Of a stretch of 64,000 nt of DNA, positions 1 to 12,420 are shown one piece after another. A program made the position numbers and the translations under genes. The number at the start of each line of letters is the position of its first letter. The first letter of the stretch is position 1. The DNA lies in the NCBI GenBank assembly GCA_032622095.1, contig CP136063.1, forward strand, positions 68,587,897-68,651,896, in the 5' to 3' direction. The DNA is from Siphonodentalium dalli (lineage: Eukaryota; Mollusca; Scaphopoda; Gadilida; Siphonodentaliidae). Below the pieces are notes generated by a model. It was given only the letters and a program-made list of their open reading frames with translations. It did not search any database and was not told where the DNA came from.

Positions 1-250
1 ATGGGTGGGGGGTCGGGGTGTTTCTATGTGATATTTGGATCGGGCCACCCACCCTTGCCGTCAAATCAGTCGTAATCCTTACCGTTCTCGATAATGGTCC
101 ATATCCCATGTTCACCCCCTCGGGGTGCCACCCCGGGAGTGATGGGTGGGGGGTCGGGGTGTTTCTATGTGATATTTGGGTCGGGCCACCCACCCATGCG
201 TCAAATCGGTCGAAATCCTTACCGTAATCGAAAAAGGTCCATATCCCATT

Positions 251-274
251 TTCGAGAACGGTAAGGATTTCGAC
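251..274 (-). repeat. Inverted 24-bp fold-back insertion inside a satellite monomer
   Basis: At 251-274 the array reads the reverse complement of the ordinary GTCGAAATCC-TTACCGTTCTCGAA segment. It sits between the CCCATT and ACCCC stretches that are adjacent in every other monomer. The neighbouring normal copy of the segment is only about 40 bp upstream (207-232). This lengthens the local repeat spacing to 161 bp (139 to 300). The form is typical of a template switch onto the opposite strand. Confidence 0.85.
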
Positions 275-3200
275 CCCATCGGGGTGGCACCCCCGGGGGT
301 GATGGGTGGGGTCGGGGTGTTTCTAGGTGGTATTTTGGGCGGCCCACCCACCCATGCCATCAAATCGGTCGAAATCCTTACCGCTCTCGAAAATGGTCCA
401 TACCCCATGTTCAACCCCTCGGTGTGCCACCCCCTGGGTGTGATGGGTGGGGGGTCGGGATGTGTCTAGGTGGTATTTGGGCGGGCCACCCACCCATGCC
501 GTCAAATCAGTCGTAATCCTTACCGTTCTCGAAAATGGTCCATATCCCATTTTCACCCCCTCGGGGTGGCACCCCCCCGGGGATGATGGGTGGGGTTTGG
601 GATGTTTCTAGGTGGTATTTGGGGCGGGCCACCCACACATGCCGTCAAATCGGTCGAAATCCCTACAGTTCTCAAAAATGGTCCATACCCCATTTTCACC
701 CCCTCGGGGTGGCACCCCACCGGGGTTGATGGGTGGAGGGTCGTGCTGTTTCTAGCTGACATTTGGGACGGGCCACCCACCCATGCCGTCAAATCGGTTG
801 AAATCCTTACCGTTCTCGAAAATGGTCCATACCCCAGTTTCACCCCCTCGGGGTGGCACCCCCCTGGAGGGATGGGTGGGGGTCGGGTTGTTTCTCGGTG
901 GTATCTGGGGTGGGCCACCCACCCATGACGTCAAATCGGTCGAAATCCTTACCGTTCTCGAAAATGGTCCATACCCCATATGCACCCCCACTGGGGGTGG
1001 GCACCCCAGGGGTGATGGGTGGGGGGGTCGGGGTGTTTCTAGGTGGTATTTGGGGCGGGCCACACACCCATGCCATCAAATCGGTCCAAATCCTTACCGT
1101 TCTCGAAAATGGTCCATACCCCATGTTCACCCCTCGGTGTGCCACCCCCGGGGGTGATGGGTGGGGGGTCGGAGTGTTTCTATGTGATATTTGGGTCGGA
1201 CCACCCACCCATGCGTCAAATCGGTCGAAATCCTTACCGTTCTCGAAAATGGTCCATATCCCATTTTCACCCCTCGGGTAGGCAACCCCGGGGGATGGAT
1301 GGGGTTCGGGGTGTTTGTAGGTGGTATTTGGGGCGGGCCACCCACCCATGCCGTAAAATCGGTCGAAATCCTTACCGTTCTCGAAAATGGTCCATACCCC
1401 ATTTTCACCTCTCGGGGTGGCACCCACCGGGGATGTTGGTGGGGTTTGGGGTGTTTCTAGGTGGTATTTGGGGCGGGCCACCCACACATGCCGTAAAATC
1501 GGTCGAAATCCCTACCGTTCTCGAAAATGGTCCATACCCCATATTCACCCCCTCGGGGTGGCACCCCCGGGGTGATGGGTGGGGGGTCGGGGTGTTTCTA
1601 GGTGGTATCTGGGGCGGGCCACCCACCCATGCCGTCAAATCGGTTGAAATCCTTACCGTTCTCGAAAATGGTCCATACCCCAGTTTCACCCACTCGGGGT
1701 GGCACCCCCCCGGGGGTGATGGGTGGGGGGGGGGGTCGGGGTGTTTCCAGGTGGTATCTGGGGCGGGCCACCCACCCATGACGTCAAATCGGTCGAAATC
1801 CTTACCCACCCGTCACCCACCTTTGCCGTCAAATCAGTCGTAATCCTTACCGTTCTCGATAATGGTCCATATCCCATGTTCACCCCCTCGGGTGCCACCC
1901 CGGGGGTGATGGGTGGGGGGTCGGGGTGTTTCTATGTGATATTTGGGTCGGGCCACCCACCCATGCGTCAAATCGGTCGAAATCCTTACCGTCCTCGAAA
2001 AAGGTCCATATCCCATTTTCACCCCCTCGGGGTGGCACCCCCCAGGGGTGATGGGTGGGGGGTCGGGGTGTTTCTAGGTGGTATCTGGGGCGGGCCACAC
2101 ACCCATGCCGTCAAATCGGTTGAAATCCTTACCGTTCTCGAAAATGTTCCAAAACCCCAGTTTCACTCCCTCGGGGTGGCACCCCCGGGGGTGATGGGTG
2201 GGGGGTCGGGGTGTTTCTATGTGATATTTGGATCGGGCCACCCACCCTCGCCGTCAAATCAGTCGTAATCCTTACCGTTCTCGATAATGGTCCATATCCC
2301 ATGTTCACCCCCTCGGGGTGCCACCCCGGGGGTGATGGGTGGGGGGTCGGGGTGTTTCTATGTGATATTTGGGTCGGGCCACCCACCCATGCGTCAAATC
2401 GGTCGAAATCCTTACCGTTCTCGAAAAAGGTCCATATCCCATTTTCACCCCCTCGGGGTGGCACCCCCCAGGGGTGATGGGTGGGGAGTCGGGGTGTGTC
2501 TAGGTGGTATTTGGGGCGGGCCACTCACCCATGCCGTCAAATCAGTCGTAATCCTTACCGTTCTCGATAATGGTCCATATCCCATTTTCACCCCCTCGGG
2601 CTGCCCACCCATGCCGTCAAATCGGTTGAAATCCTTACCGTACTCGAAAATGGTCCATACCCCAGTTTCACGCCCTCGGGGTGGCACCCCCGGGGGTGAT
2701 GGGTGGGGGTCGGGGTGTTTCTAGGTGGTATCTGGGGCGGTCCACCCACCCATGACGTCAAATCGGTCGAAATCCTTACCGTTCTCGAAAATGGTCCATA
2801 CCCCATTTGCTCCCCCACTGGGTGGCACCACCGGGGTGATGGGTGGGGATCGGGGTGTTTCTATGTGTTATTTGGGTCCATACCCCATGTTCACCCCCTC
2901 GGGGTGCCACCCTCCGGAGGTGATGGGTGGGGTCGGGGTGTTTCTATGTGATATTTGGGTCGGGCCACCCAACCATGCCGTCAAATCGGTCGAAATCCTT
3001 ACCGTTCTCGAAAATGGTCCATATCCCATTTTCACCCCCTCGGGGAGGAACCCCCGGGGGTGATGGGTGGGGGTCGGGGTGTTTGTTGGTGGTATTCGGG
3101 GCGGGCCGCCCACCCATGCCGTCAAATCGGTCGAAATACTCACCGTTCTCGAAAACGGTCCATACCCAATTTTCACCCCCTCGGGGTGGCACCCCCAGGG

Positions 3201-3359
3201 GTGATGAGTTGGGGGGGGGTCGGGGTGTTTCTAGGTGGTATCTGGGGCGGGCCACACACCCATGCCGTCAAATCGGTTGAAATCTTTACCGTTCTCGAAA
3301 ATGTTCCATACCCCAGTTTCACTCCCTCGGGTGGCACCCCCCGGGGTTGATGGGTGGGG

Positions 3360-4605
3360 GGTCGTGGTGTGTCTAGGTGGTATTTGGGGCGGGCCACCCA
3401 CCATGCCGTCAAATCAGTCGTAATCCTTACCGTTCTCGATAATGGTCCATATCCCATGTTCACCCCCTCGGGGTGCCACCCCCGGGGGTGATGGGTGGGG
3501 GGTCGGGGTGTTTCTATGTGATATTTGGGTCGGGCCACCCACCCATGCGTCAAATCGGTCGAAATCCTTACCGTTCTCGAAAAAGGTCCATATCCCATTT
3601 CACCCCCTCGGGGAGGTACCCCCGGGGGGATGGATGGGGGTTCGGGGTGTTTGTAGGTGGTATTTGGGGGGGGGGCCACCCACCAATGCCGTAAAATCGG
3701 TCGAAATCCTTACCGTCCTCGAAAATGGTCCATACCCCATTTTTACCTCTCGGGGTGGCACCCCCGGGGATGTTGGTGGGGTTTGGGGTGTTTCTAGGTG
3801 GTATTTGGGCGGGCCACCCACACATGCCGTCAAATCGGTCGAAATCTCTACCGTTATGGTCCATACCCCATATTCACCCCCTCGGGGTGGCACCCCCGGG
3901 GGTGATGGGTGGGGGTCGGGGTGTTTCTAGGTGGTATCTGGGGCGGGCCACCCACCCATGCCGTAAAATCGGTCGAAATCCTTACCGTTCTCGAAAATGG
4001 TCCATACCCCATTTTCTCCCTCACTGGGTGGCACCACCGGGGTGATGGGTGGGGGTCGGGGTGTTTCTAGGTGGTATTTGGGTCGGGCCACCCACCCATG
4101 CGTCAAATCGGTCGAAATCCTTACCGTTCTCGAAAAAGGTCCATATCCCATTTTCACCCCCTCGGGGTGGCACCCCCAGGGGTGATGGGTGGGGAGTCGG
4201 GTGTGTCTAGGTGGTATTTGGGGCGGGCCACTCACCCATGCCGTCAAATCAGTCGTAATCCTTACCGTTCTCGATAATGGTCCATATCCCATTTTCACCC
4301 CCTCGGGGTGCCACCCCCGGGGGTGATGGGTGGGGGGTCGGGGTGTTTCTATGTGATATTTGGGTCGGGCCACCCACCCATGCGTCAAATCGGTCGAAAT
4401 CCTTACCGTTCTCGAAAAAGGTCCATATCCCATTTCACCCCCTCGGGGAGGTACCCCCGGGGGGATGGATGGGGGTTTGGGGTGTTTGTAGGTGGTATTT
4501 GGGGGGGGGGGCGCCACCCACCCATGCCGTAAAATCGGTCGAAATCCTTACCGTCCTCGAAAATGGTCCATACCCCATTTTCACCTCTCGGGGTGGCACC
4601 CCCGG
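3360..4605. repeat. Six-monomer block duplicated in satellite array 1 (offset about 835 bp)
   Basis: The run of monomers starting near 3,360 recurs near 4,200 with the same diagnostic variants in the same order: a GTGTGTCTAGG start, AATCAGTCGTAATCC, a TCGATAATGG variant, the ATGCGTCAAATC variant, a GGGGAGGTACCCCC end, a GGATGGATGGGGG start and a GATGTTGGTGGGG start. The offset is close to six monomers. Confidence 0.75.
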
Positions 4606-7600
4606 GGATGTTGGTGGGGTTTGGGGTGTTTCTAGGTGGTATTTGGGGCGGGCCACCCACACATGCCGTCAAATCGGTCGAAATATCTACCGTTCTCGAA
4701 AATGGTCCATACCCCATATTCACCCCCCTCGGGGTGGCACCCCCGGGGTGATGGGTGGGGGGTCGGGGTGTTTCTAGGTGGTATCTGGGGCGGGCCACCC
4801 ACCCATGCCGTAAAATCGGTCGAAATCCTTACCGTTCTCGAAAATGGTCCATACCCCATTTGCTCCCTCACTGGGTGGCACCACCGGGGTGATGGGTGGG
4901 GGTCGGGGTGTTTCTAGGTGGTATTTGGGGCGGGCCACCCACCCATGCCATCCAATCGGTCGAAATCCTTACCGTTCTCGAAAATGGTTTATACCCCATG
5001 TTCACCCCCTCGGGGAGGAACCCCCGGGGGTGATGGGTGGGGGTCGGGGTGTTTGTTGGTGGTATTCGGCGCGGGACACCCACCCATGACGTCAAATAGG
5101 TCGAAATCCTTACCGTACTCGAAAATGGTCCATACCCCATTTGCACCCCAACTGGGTGGCACCACCGGGGATGATGGGTGGGGGGTCGGGGTGTTTATAG
5201 GTGGTATTTGGGGCGGGCCACCCACCCATGCCATCAAATCGGTCGAAATCCTTACCGCTCTCGAAAATGGTCCATACCCCATGTTCACCCCCTCGGGGTG
5301 CCACCCCGGGGGTGATGGGTGGGGTGGGGTCGGGGTGTTTCTAGGTGATATTTGGGTCGGGCCACCCACCCATGCCGTCAAATCGGTCGAAATCCTTACC
5401 TTTCTCGAAAATGGTCCATATCCCAATTTCACCCCCTCGGGGAGGAACGCCCGGGGGTGATGGGTGGGGGTCGGGGTGTTTGTTGGTGGTATTTGGGGCG
5501 GGCCGCCCACCCATGCCGTCAAATCGGTCGAAATTCTCACCGTTCTCGAAAATGGTCCATACCCCATTTTCACCCCCTCGGGGTGGCACCCCCCCCGGGG
5601 ATGATGGGTGGGGTTTGGGATGTTTCTAGTTGGTATCTGGGGCGGGCCAACCACCCATGTCGTCAAATCGGTCGAAATCCCCACCGTTCTCGAAAATGGT
5701 CCATACCCCATTTTCACCCCCCTCGGGGTGGCACCCCACCGGGAGTGATGGGTGGGGTTCGTGCCGTTTCTAGGTGGTATTTGGGATGGGCCACCCACCC
5801 ATGCCGTCAAATCGGTTGAAATCATTACCGTTCTCGAAAATGGTCCATACCCCAGTTTCACCCCATCGGGGTGGCACCCCCCGGGGGTGATGGGTGGGGG
5901 TCGGGGTGTTTCTAGGTGGTATCTTGGGTGGGCCACCCACCCATGACGTCAAATCGGTCGAAACCCTTACCGTTTTCGAAAATGGTCCATACCCCATTTG
6001 CACCCCCACTGGGTGGCACCCCCGGGGGTGATGGTGGGGGGTCGGGGTGTTTCTAGGTGGTATTTGGGGCGGGCCACCCGCCCATGCCATCAAATTGGTC
6101 GAAAATCTTACCGTTCCCGAAAATGGTCCATACCCCATGTTCACCCCCTCGGGGTGCCACCCCCGGGGGTGATGGGTGGGGGTCGGGGTGTTTCTAGGTG
6201 GTATTTGGACGGGCCACCCACCCATGACGTCAAATCGGTTGAAATTCTTACCGTTCTCGAAAATGGTTCATACCCCATTTGCACCCCCACTGGGTGGCAC
6301 CCCCGGGGGTGATGGGTGGGGGTCGGGGTGTTTCTAGGTGGTATTTGGGGCGGGCCACCCGCCCATGCCATCAAATTGGTCGAAAACCTTACCGTTCCCG
6401 AAAATGGTCCATACCCCATGTTCACCCCCTCGGGGTGCCACCCCCCGGGGGTGATGGGTGGGGGTCGGGGTGTTTCTAGGTGGTATTTGGGACGGGCCAC
6501 CCACCCATGACGTCAAATCGGTTGAAATCCTTACCGTTCTCGAAAATGGTCCATACCCCAGTTTCACCCCCTCGGGGTGGCACCCCCCGGGGGTGATGGG
6601 CTGGGGGTCGGGGTGTTTCTAGGTGGTATTTGGGGCGGGCCACCCACCCATGCCGTCAAATCGGTCGTAATCCTTACCGTTCTCGAAAATGGTCCATATC
6701 CCATTTTCACCCCCTCGGGGAGGCAACGCCGGGGGTGATGGGTGGGGGGTCGGGGTGTTTGTTGGTGGTATTTGGGGCGGGCGCCCACACATGCCGTCAA
6801 ATCGATCGAAATCCTCACCGTTCTCGAAAATGGTCCATACCCCATTTTCACCCCCTCGGGATGGCACCCCCCGGGGATGATGGGTGGGGTTTGGGGTGTT
6901 TATAGGTGGTATTTGGGGCGGGCCAGCCACCCATGCCGTCAAATCGTTCGAAATCCCTACCGTTCTCGAAAATGGTCCATACCCCATTTTCACCCCCTCG
7001 GGGTGGCACCCCACCGGGCGTGATGGGTGGGGGGGTCGTGCTGTTTCTAGGTGGTATTTGGGACGGGCCACCCACCCATGCCGTCAAATCGGTTGAAATC
7101 CTTACCGTTCCCGAAAATGGTCCATAGCCCAGTTTCACCCCCTCTGGGAGGCACCCCCCCGGAAGTGATGGGTGGTGGGGAGCCACCGGGGGTGATGGGT
7201 GGGGGTCGGGGTGTTTCTAGGTGGTATCTGGAGTGGGCCACCCACCCATGACGTCAAATCGGTCGAAATCCTTACCGTGCTCGAAAATGGTCCATACCCA
7301 TTTGCACCCCACTGGGTTGCACCCCCGGTGGTGATGGGTCCCCGGGGGGTCGGAGTGTTTCTAAGTGGTATTTGGGGCGGGCCACCCACCCATGCCATCA
7401 AATCGGTCGAAATCCTTACCGTTCTCGAAAATGGTCCATACCCCATGTTCACCCCCTCGGGGTGCCACCCCGGGGGTGATGGGTGGGGATCGGGGTGTTT
7501 CTATGTGATATTTGGGTCGGGTCACCCACCCATGCCGTCAAATCGGTCAAAATCCTTACCGTACTCGAAAATGGTCCATATCCCATTTTCACCCCCTCGG

Positions 7601-9519
7601 AGAGGCACCCCCGGGGGTGATGGGTGGGGGGGGGGGTCGGGGTGTTTTTAGGTGGTATTTGGGGCGGCCCACCCACCCATGCCGTCAAATCGGTCGTAAT
7701 CCTTACCGTTCTCGAAAATGGTCCATATCCCATTTTCACCCCCTCGGGGTGGCACCGCCGGGGGTGATGGGTGGGGGGTCGTGGTGTTTGTTGGTGGTAT
7801 TTGGGGCGGGCCGCCCACCCATGCCGTCAAATCGGTCGAAATCCTCACCGTACTCGAAAATGGTTCATACCCCATTTCCACCCCTCGGGTGGCACCCCCC
7901 GGGGATGATGGGTGGGGTTTGGGGTGTTTATAGGTGGTATTTGTGGCGGGCCACCCACCCATGCCGTCAAATCGGTCAAAATCCCTACCGTACTCGAAAA
8001 TGGTCCATACCCCATATTCACACCCCCTCGGGGTGGCACCCCCCGGGGGTGATGGGTGGGGTGTTTCTAGGTGATATTTGGAGCGGGCCACCCACCCATG
8101 CCCGTCAAATCGGTCGAAATCCTTACCGTTCTCGAAAATGGTCCATATCCCATTTTCACCCCCTCGGGGAGGAACCCCCGGGGGTGATGGGTGGGTGGTC
8201 GGGGTGTTTGTTGGTGGTATTTGGGGCGGGCCGTCCACCCATGCCGTCAAATCGGTCGAAATCCTCACCGTACTCGAAAATGGTCCATACCCCATTTTCA
8301 CCCCCTTCGGGGTGGCACCCCCCGGGGATGATGGGTGGGGTTTGGGGTGTTTCTAGGTGGTATTTGGAGCGGGCCACCCACCCATGCCGTCAAATCGGTC
8401 GAAATCCCTACTGTTCTCGAACATGGTCCATATCCCATTTACACCCCCTCGGGTGGCTCCCCACCGGGGGTGATGGGTGGGGGGTCGTGCTGTTTCTAGG
8501 TGGTATTTGGGATGGGCCACCCACCCATGCCGTCAAAATCGGTTGAAATCCTTACCGTTCTCGAAAATGGTCCATACCCCAGTTTCACCCCCATCGGGGT
8601 GGCACCCCCCGGGGGTGACGGTGGGGGTCGGGGTGTTTTCTAGGTGGTATCTGGGGTGGGCCTACCACCCATGACGTCAAATCGGTCGAAATCCTTACCG
8701 TTCTCGAAAATGGTCAATACCCCATTTGCACCCCCACTGGGTGGCACCCCCCTGTGGTGATGGGTGGGGGTCGGGGTGTTTCTAGGTGATATTTGGGGCG
8801 GGCCACCCACCCATGCCATCAAATCGGTCGAAATCTTTACCGTCCTCGAAAATGGTCCATACCCCATGTTCACCCCCCTCGGGGTGCGAACCCCGGGGGT
8901 GATGGGTGGGGGTCGGGGTGTTTCTAGGTGGTATTTGGGACGGGCCACCCACCCATGCCGTCAAATCGGTTGAAATCCTTACCGTTCTCGAAAATGGTCC
9001 ATACCCCAGTTTCACCCCCTCGGGCTGGCACCCCCCCGGGGGTGATGGGTGGGGGGATCGGGGGTGTTTCTAGGTGATATCTGGGGCGGGCCACCCACCC
9101 ATGACGTCAAATCGGTCGAAATCCTTACCGTTCTCGAAAATGGTCCATACCCCAGTTTCACCCCCCTCGGGGTGGCACCCCACCGGGGGTGATGGCTGGG
9201 GGGTCGTGCTGTTTCTAGCTGGCATTTGGGACGGGCCACCCACCCATGCCGTCAAATCCCCCAGTTTCACCCCTTCGGGGTGGCACCCCCTGGAGTGATG
9301 GGTGGGGGGTCGGGGTGTTTCTAGGTGGTATCTTGGGTGGGCCACCCACCCATGTCGTCAAATCGGTCGAAATCCTTACCGTTCTCGAAAATGGTCCATA
9401 CCCCCATTTGCACCCCCCACTGGGGGGGGGGGGCACCCCGGGGGGTGATGGGTGGGGGGTCGGGGTGTTTCTAGGTGGTATTTGGGGCGGACCACACACC
9501 CATGCCGTCAAATCGGTCG

Positions 9520-12420
9520 AAATCCTTACCGTTCTCGAAAATGGTCCATACCCCATGTTCACCCCCTCGGGGAGGCACCCCCGGGGTGATGGATGGGGTT
9601 CGGGGTGTTTCTAGGTGTTATTTGGGGCTGGCCACCCACCCATGCCGTAAAATCGGTCGAAATCCTTACCGTTCTCGAAAATGGTCCATACCCCATTTTC
9701 ACCTCTCGGGGTGGCACCCCCCGGGGATGTTGGGTGGGGTTTGGGGTGTTTCTATGTGGTATTTGGGGCGGGCCACCCACACATGCCGTCAAATCGGTCG
9801 AAATCCCTACCGTTCTCGAAAATGGTCCATACCCCATATTCACACCCTCGGGTGGCACCCCCCGGGAGTGATGGGTGGGGGGTCGGGGTGTTTCTAGGTG
9901 GTATCTGGGGCGGGCCACCCACCCATGCCGTCAAATCGGTCGAAATCCCTACCGTTCTCGAAAATGGTCCATACCCCATATTCACCCCCTCGGGGTGGCA
10001 CCCCCCGGGGGGTGATGGGTGGGGGTCGGGGTGTTTCTAGGTGATATCTGGGGCGGGCCACCCACCCATGACGTCAAATCGGTCGAAATCCTTACCGTAC
10101 TCGAAAATGGTCCATACCCCATTTGCTCCTCCACTGGGTGGCACCACCGGGGTGATGGGTGGGAGGTCGGGGTGTTTCTAGGTGGTATCTGGGGCGGGCC
10201 ACCCACCCATGCCGTCAAATCGGTCGAAATCCCTACCGTTCTCGAAAATGGTCCATACCCCATATTCACCCCCCTCGGGGTGGCACCCCCCCGGGGGTGA
10301 TGGGGTGGGGGTCGGGGTGTTTCTAGGTGATATCTGGGGCGGGCCACCCACCCATGACGTCAAATCGGTCGAAATCCTTACCGTACTCGAAAATGGTCCA
10401 TACCCCATTTGCTCCTCCACTGGGTGGCACCACCGGGGTGATGGGTGGGGGGTCGGGGTGTTTCTAGGTGGTATTTGGGGCGGGCACCCACCCATGCCAT
10501 CAAATCGGTCGAAATCCTTACCGTTCTCGAAAATGGTCCATACGGCCCCATGTTCACCCCCTCGGGGTGCCACCCCCCGGGGTGATGGGTGGGGGGTCGG
10601 GGTGTTTCTAGGTGATATTTGGGTCGGGCCACCCACCCATGCCGTCAAATCGGTCGAAATCCTTACCGTTCTCGAAAATGGTCCATATCCCATTTTCACC
10701 CCCTCGGGGAAGCACCCCCGGGGGTGATGGTGGGGATCGGGGTGTTTCTAGGTGGTATTTGGGGCGGGCCACCCACCCACGCCGTAAAATCGGTCGAAAT
10801 CCTTACCGTTCTCGAAAATGGTCCATACGCCAGTTTCACCCCTCGGTGGGGCACCCCCGGGGGTGATGGGTGGGGGTCGGGGTGTTTCTATGTGGTATCT
10901 GGGGCGGGCCACCCACCCATGACGTCAAATCGGTCGAAATCCTTACCGTTCTCGAAAATGGTCCATACCCCATGTTCACCCCCTCGGGGAGGCACCCCCG
11001 GGGTGATGGATGGGGTTCGGGGTGTTTCTAGGTGTTATTTGGGGCTGGCCACCCACCCATGCCGTAAAATCGGTCGAAATCCTTACCGTTCTCGAAAATG
11101 GTCCATACCCCATTTTCACCTCTCGGGGTGGCACCCCCCGGGGATGTTGGGTGGGGTTTGGGGTGTTTCTATGTGGTATTTGGGGCGGGCCACCCACACA
11201 TGCCGTCAAATCGGTCGAAATCCCTACCGTTCTCGAAAATGGTCCATACCCCATATTCACACCCTCGGGGTGGCACCCCCCGGGAGTGATGGGTGGGGGG
11301 TCGGGGTGTTTCTAGGTGGTATCTGGGGCGGGCCACCCACCCATGCCGTCAAATCGGTCGAAATCCCTACCGTTCTCGAAAATGGTCCATACCCCATATT
11401 CACCCCCTCGGGGTGGCACCCCCCGGGGGGTGATGGGTGGGGGTCGGGGTGTTTCTAGGTGATATCTGGGGCGGGCCACCCACCCATGACGTCAAATCGG
11501 TCGAAATCCTTACCGTACTCGAAAATGGTCCATACCCCATTTGCTCCTCCACTGGGTGGCACCACCGGGGTGATGGGTGGGAGGTCGGGGTGTTTCTAGG
11601 TGGTATCTGGGGCGGGCCACCCACCCATGCCGTCAAATCGGTCGAAATCCCTACCGTTCTCGAAAATGGTCCATACCCCATATTCACCCCCTCGGGGTGG
11701 CACCCCCCGGGGGTGATGGGTGGGGGTCGGGGTGTTTCTAGGTGATATCTGGGGCGGGCCACCCACCCATGACGTCAAATCGGTCGAAATCCTTACCGTA
11801 CTCGAAAATGGTCCATACCCCATTTGCTCCTCCACTGGGTGGCACCACCGGGGTGATGGGTGGGGGGTCGGGGTGTTTCTAGGTGGTATTTGGGGCGGGC
11901 ACCCACCCATGCCATCAAATCGGTCGAAATCCTTACCGTTCTCGAAAATGGTCCATACGGCCCCATGTTCACCCCCTCGGGGTGCCACCCCCGGGGTGAT
12001 GGGTGGGGGGTCGGGGTGTTTCTAGGTGATATTTGGGTCGGGCCACCCACCCATGCCGTCAAATCGGTCGAAATCCTTACCGTTCTCGAAAATGGTCCAT
12101 ATCCCATTTTCACCCCCTCGGGGAAGCACCCCCGGGGGTGATGGTGGGGATCGGGGTGTTTCTAGGTGGTATTTGGGGCGGGCCACCCACCCACGCCGTA
12201 AAATCGGTCGAAATCCTTACCGTTCTCGAAAATGGTCCATACGCCAGTTTCACCCCTCGGTGGGGCACCCCCGGGGGTGATGGGTGGGGGTCGGGGTGTT
12301 TCTATGTGGTATCTGGGGCGGGCCACCCACCCATGACGTCAAATCGGTCGAAATCCTTACCGTTCTCGAAAATGGTCCATACCCCATGTTCACCCCCTCG
12401 GGGAGGCACCCCCGGGGTGA
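9520..12420. repeat. Near-identical tandem duplication of a ten-monomer block (about 1,417 bp)
   Basis: The ten monomers from about 9,520 to 10,936 are repeated almost base for base from about 10,937 to 12,400. Shared rare variants at an offset of 1,414-1,418 bp include GGTGTTATTTGGGGCTGGCC (9,613 and 11,030), the ACGGCCCCATG insertion (10,542 and 11,957), the CACGCCGTAAAATC variant and the CAGTTTCACCCCTCGGTGG variant. Only a few one-base length differences separate the copies, so this looks like the youngest large expansion in array 1. Confidence 0.88.
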
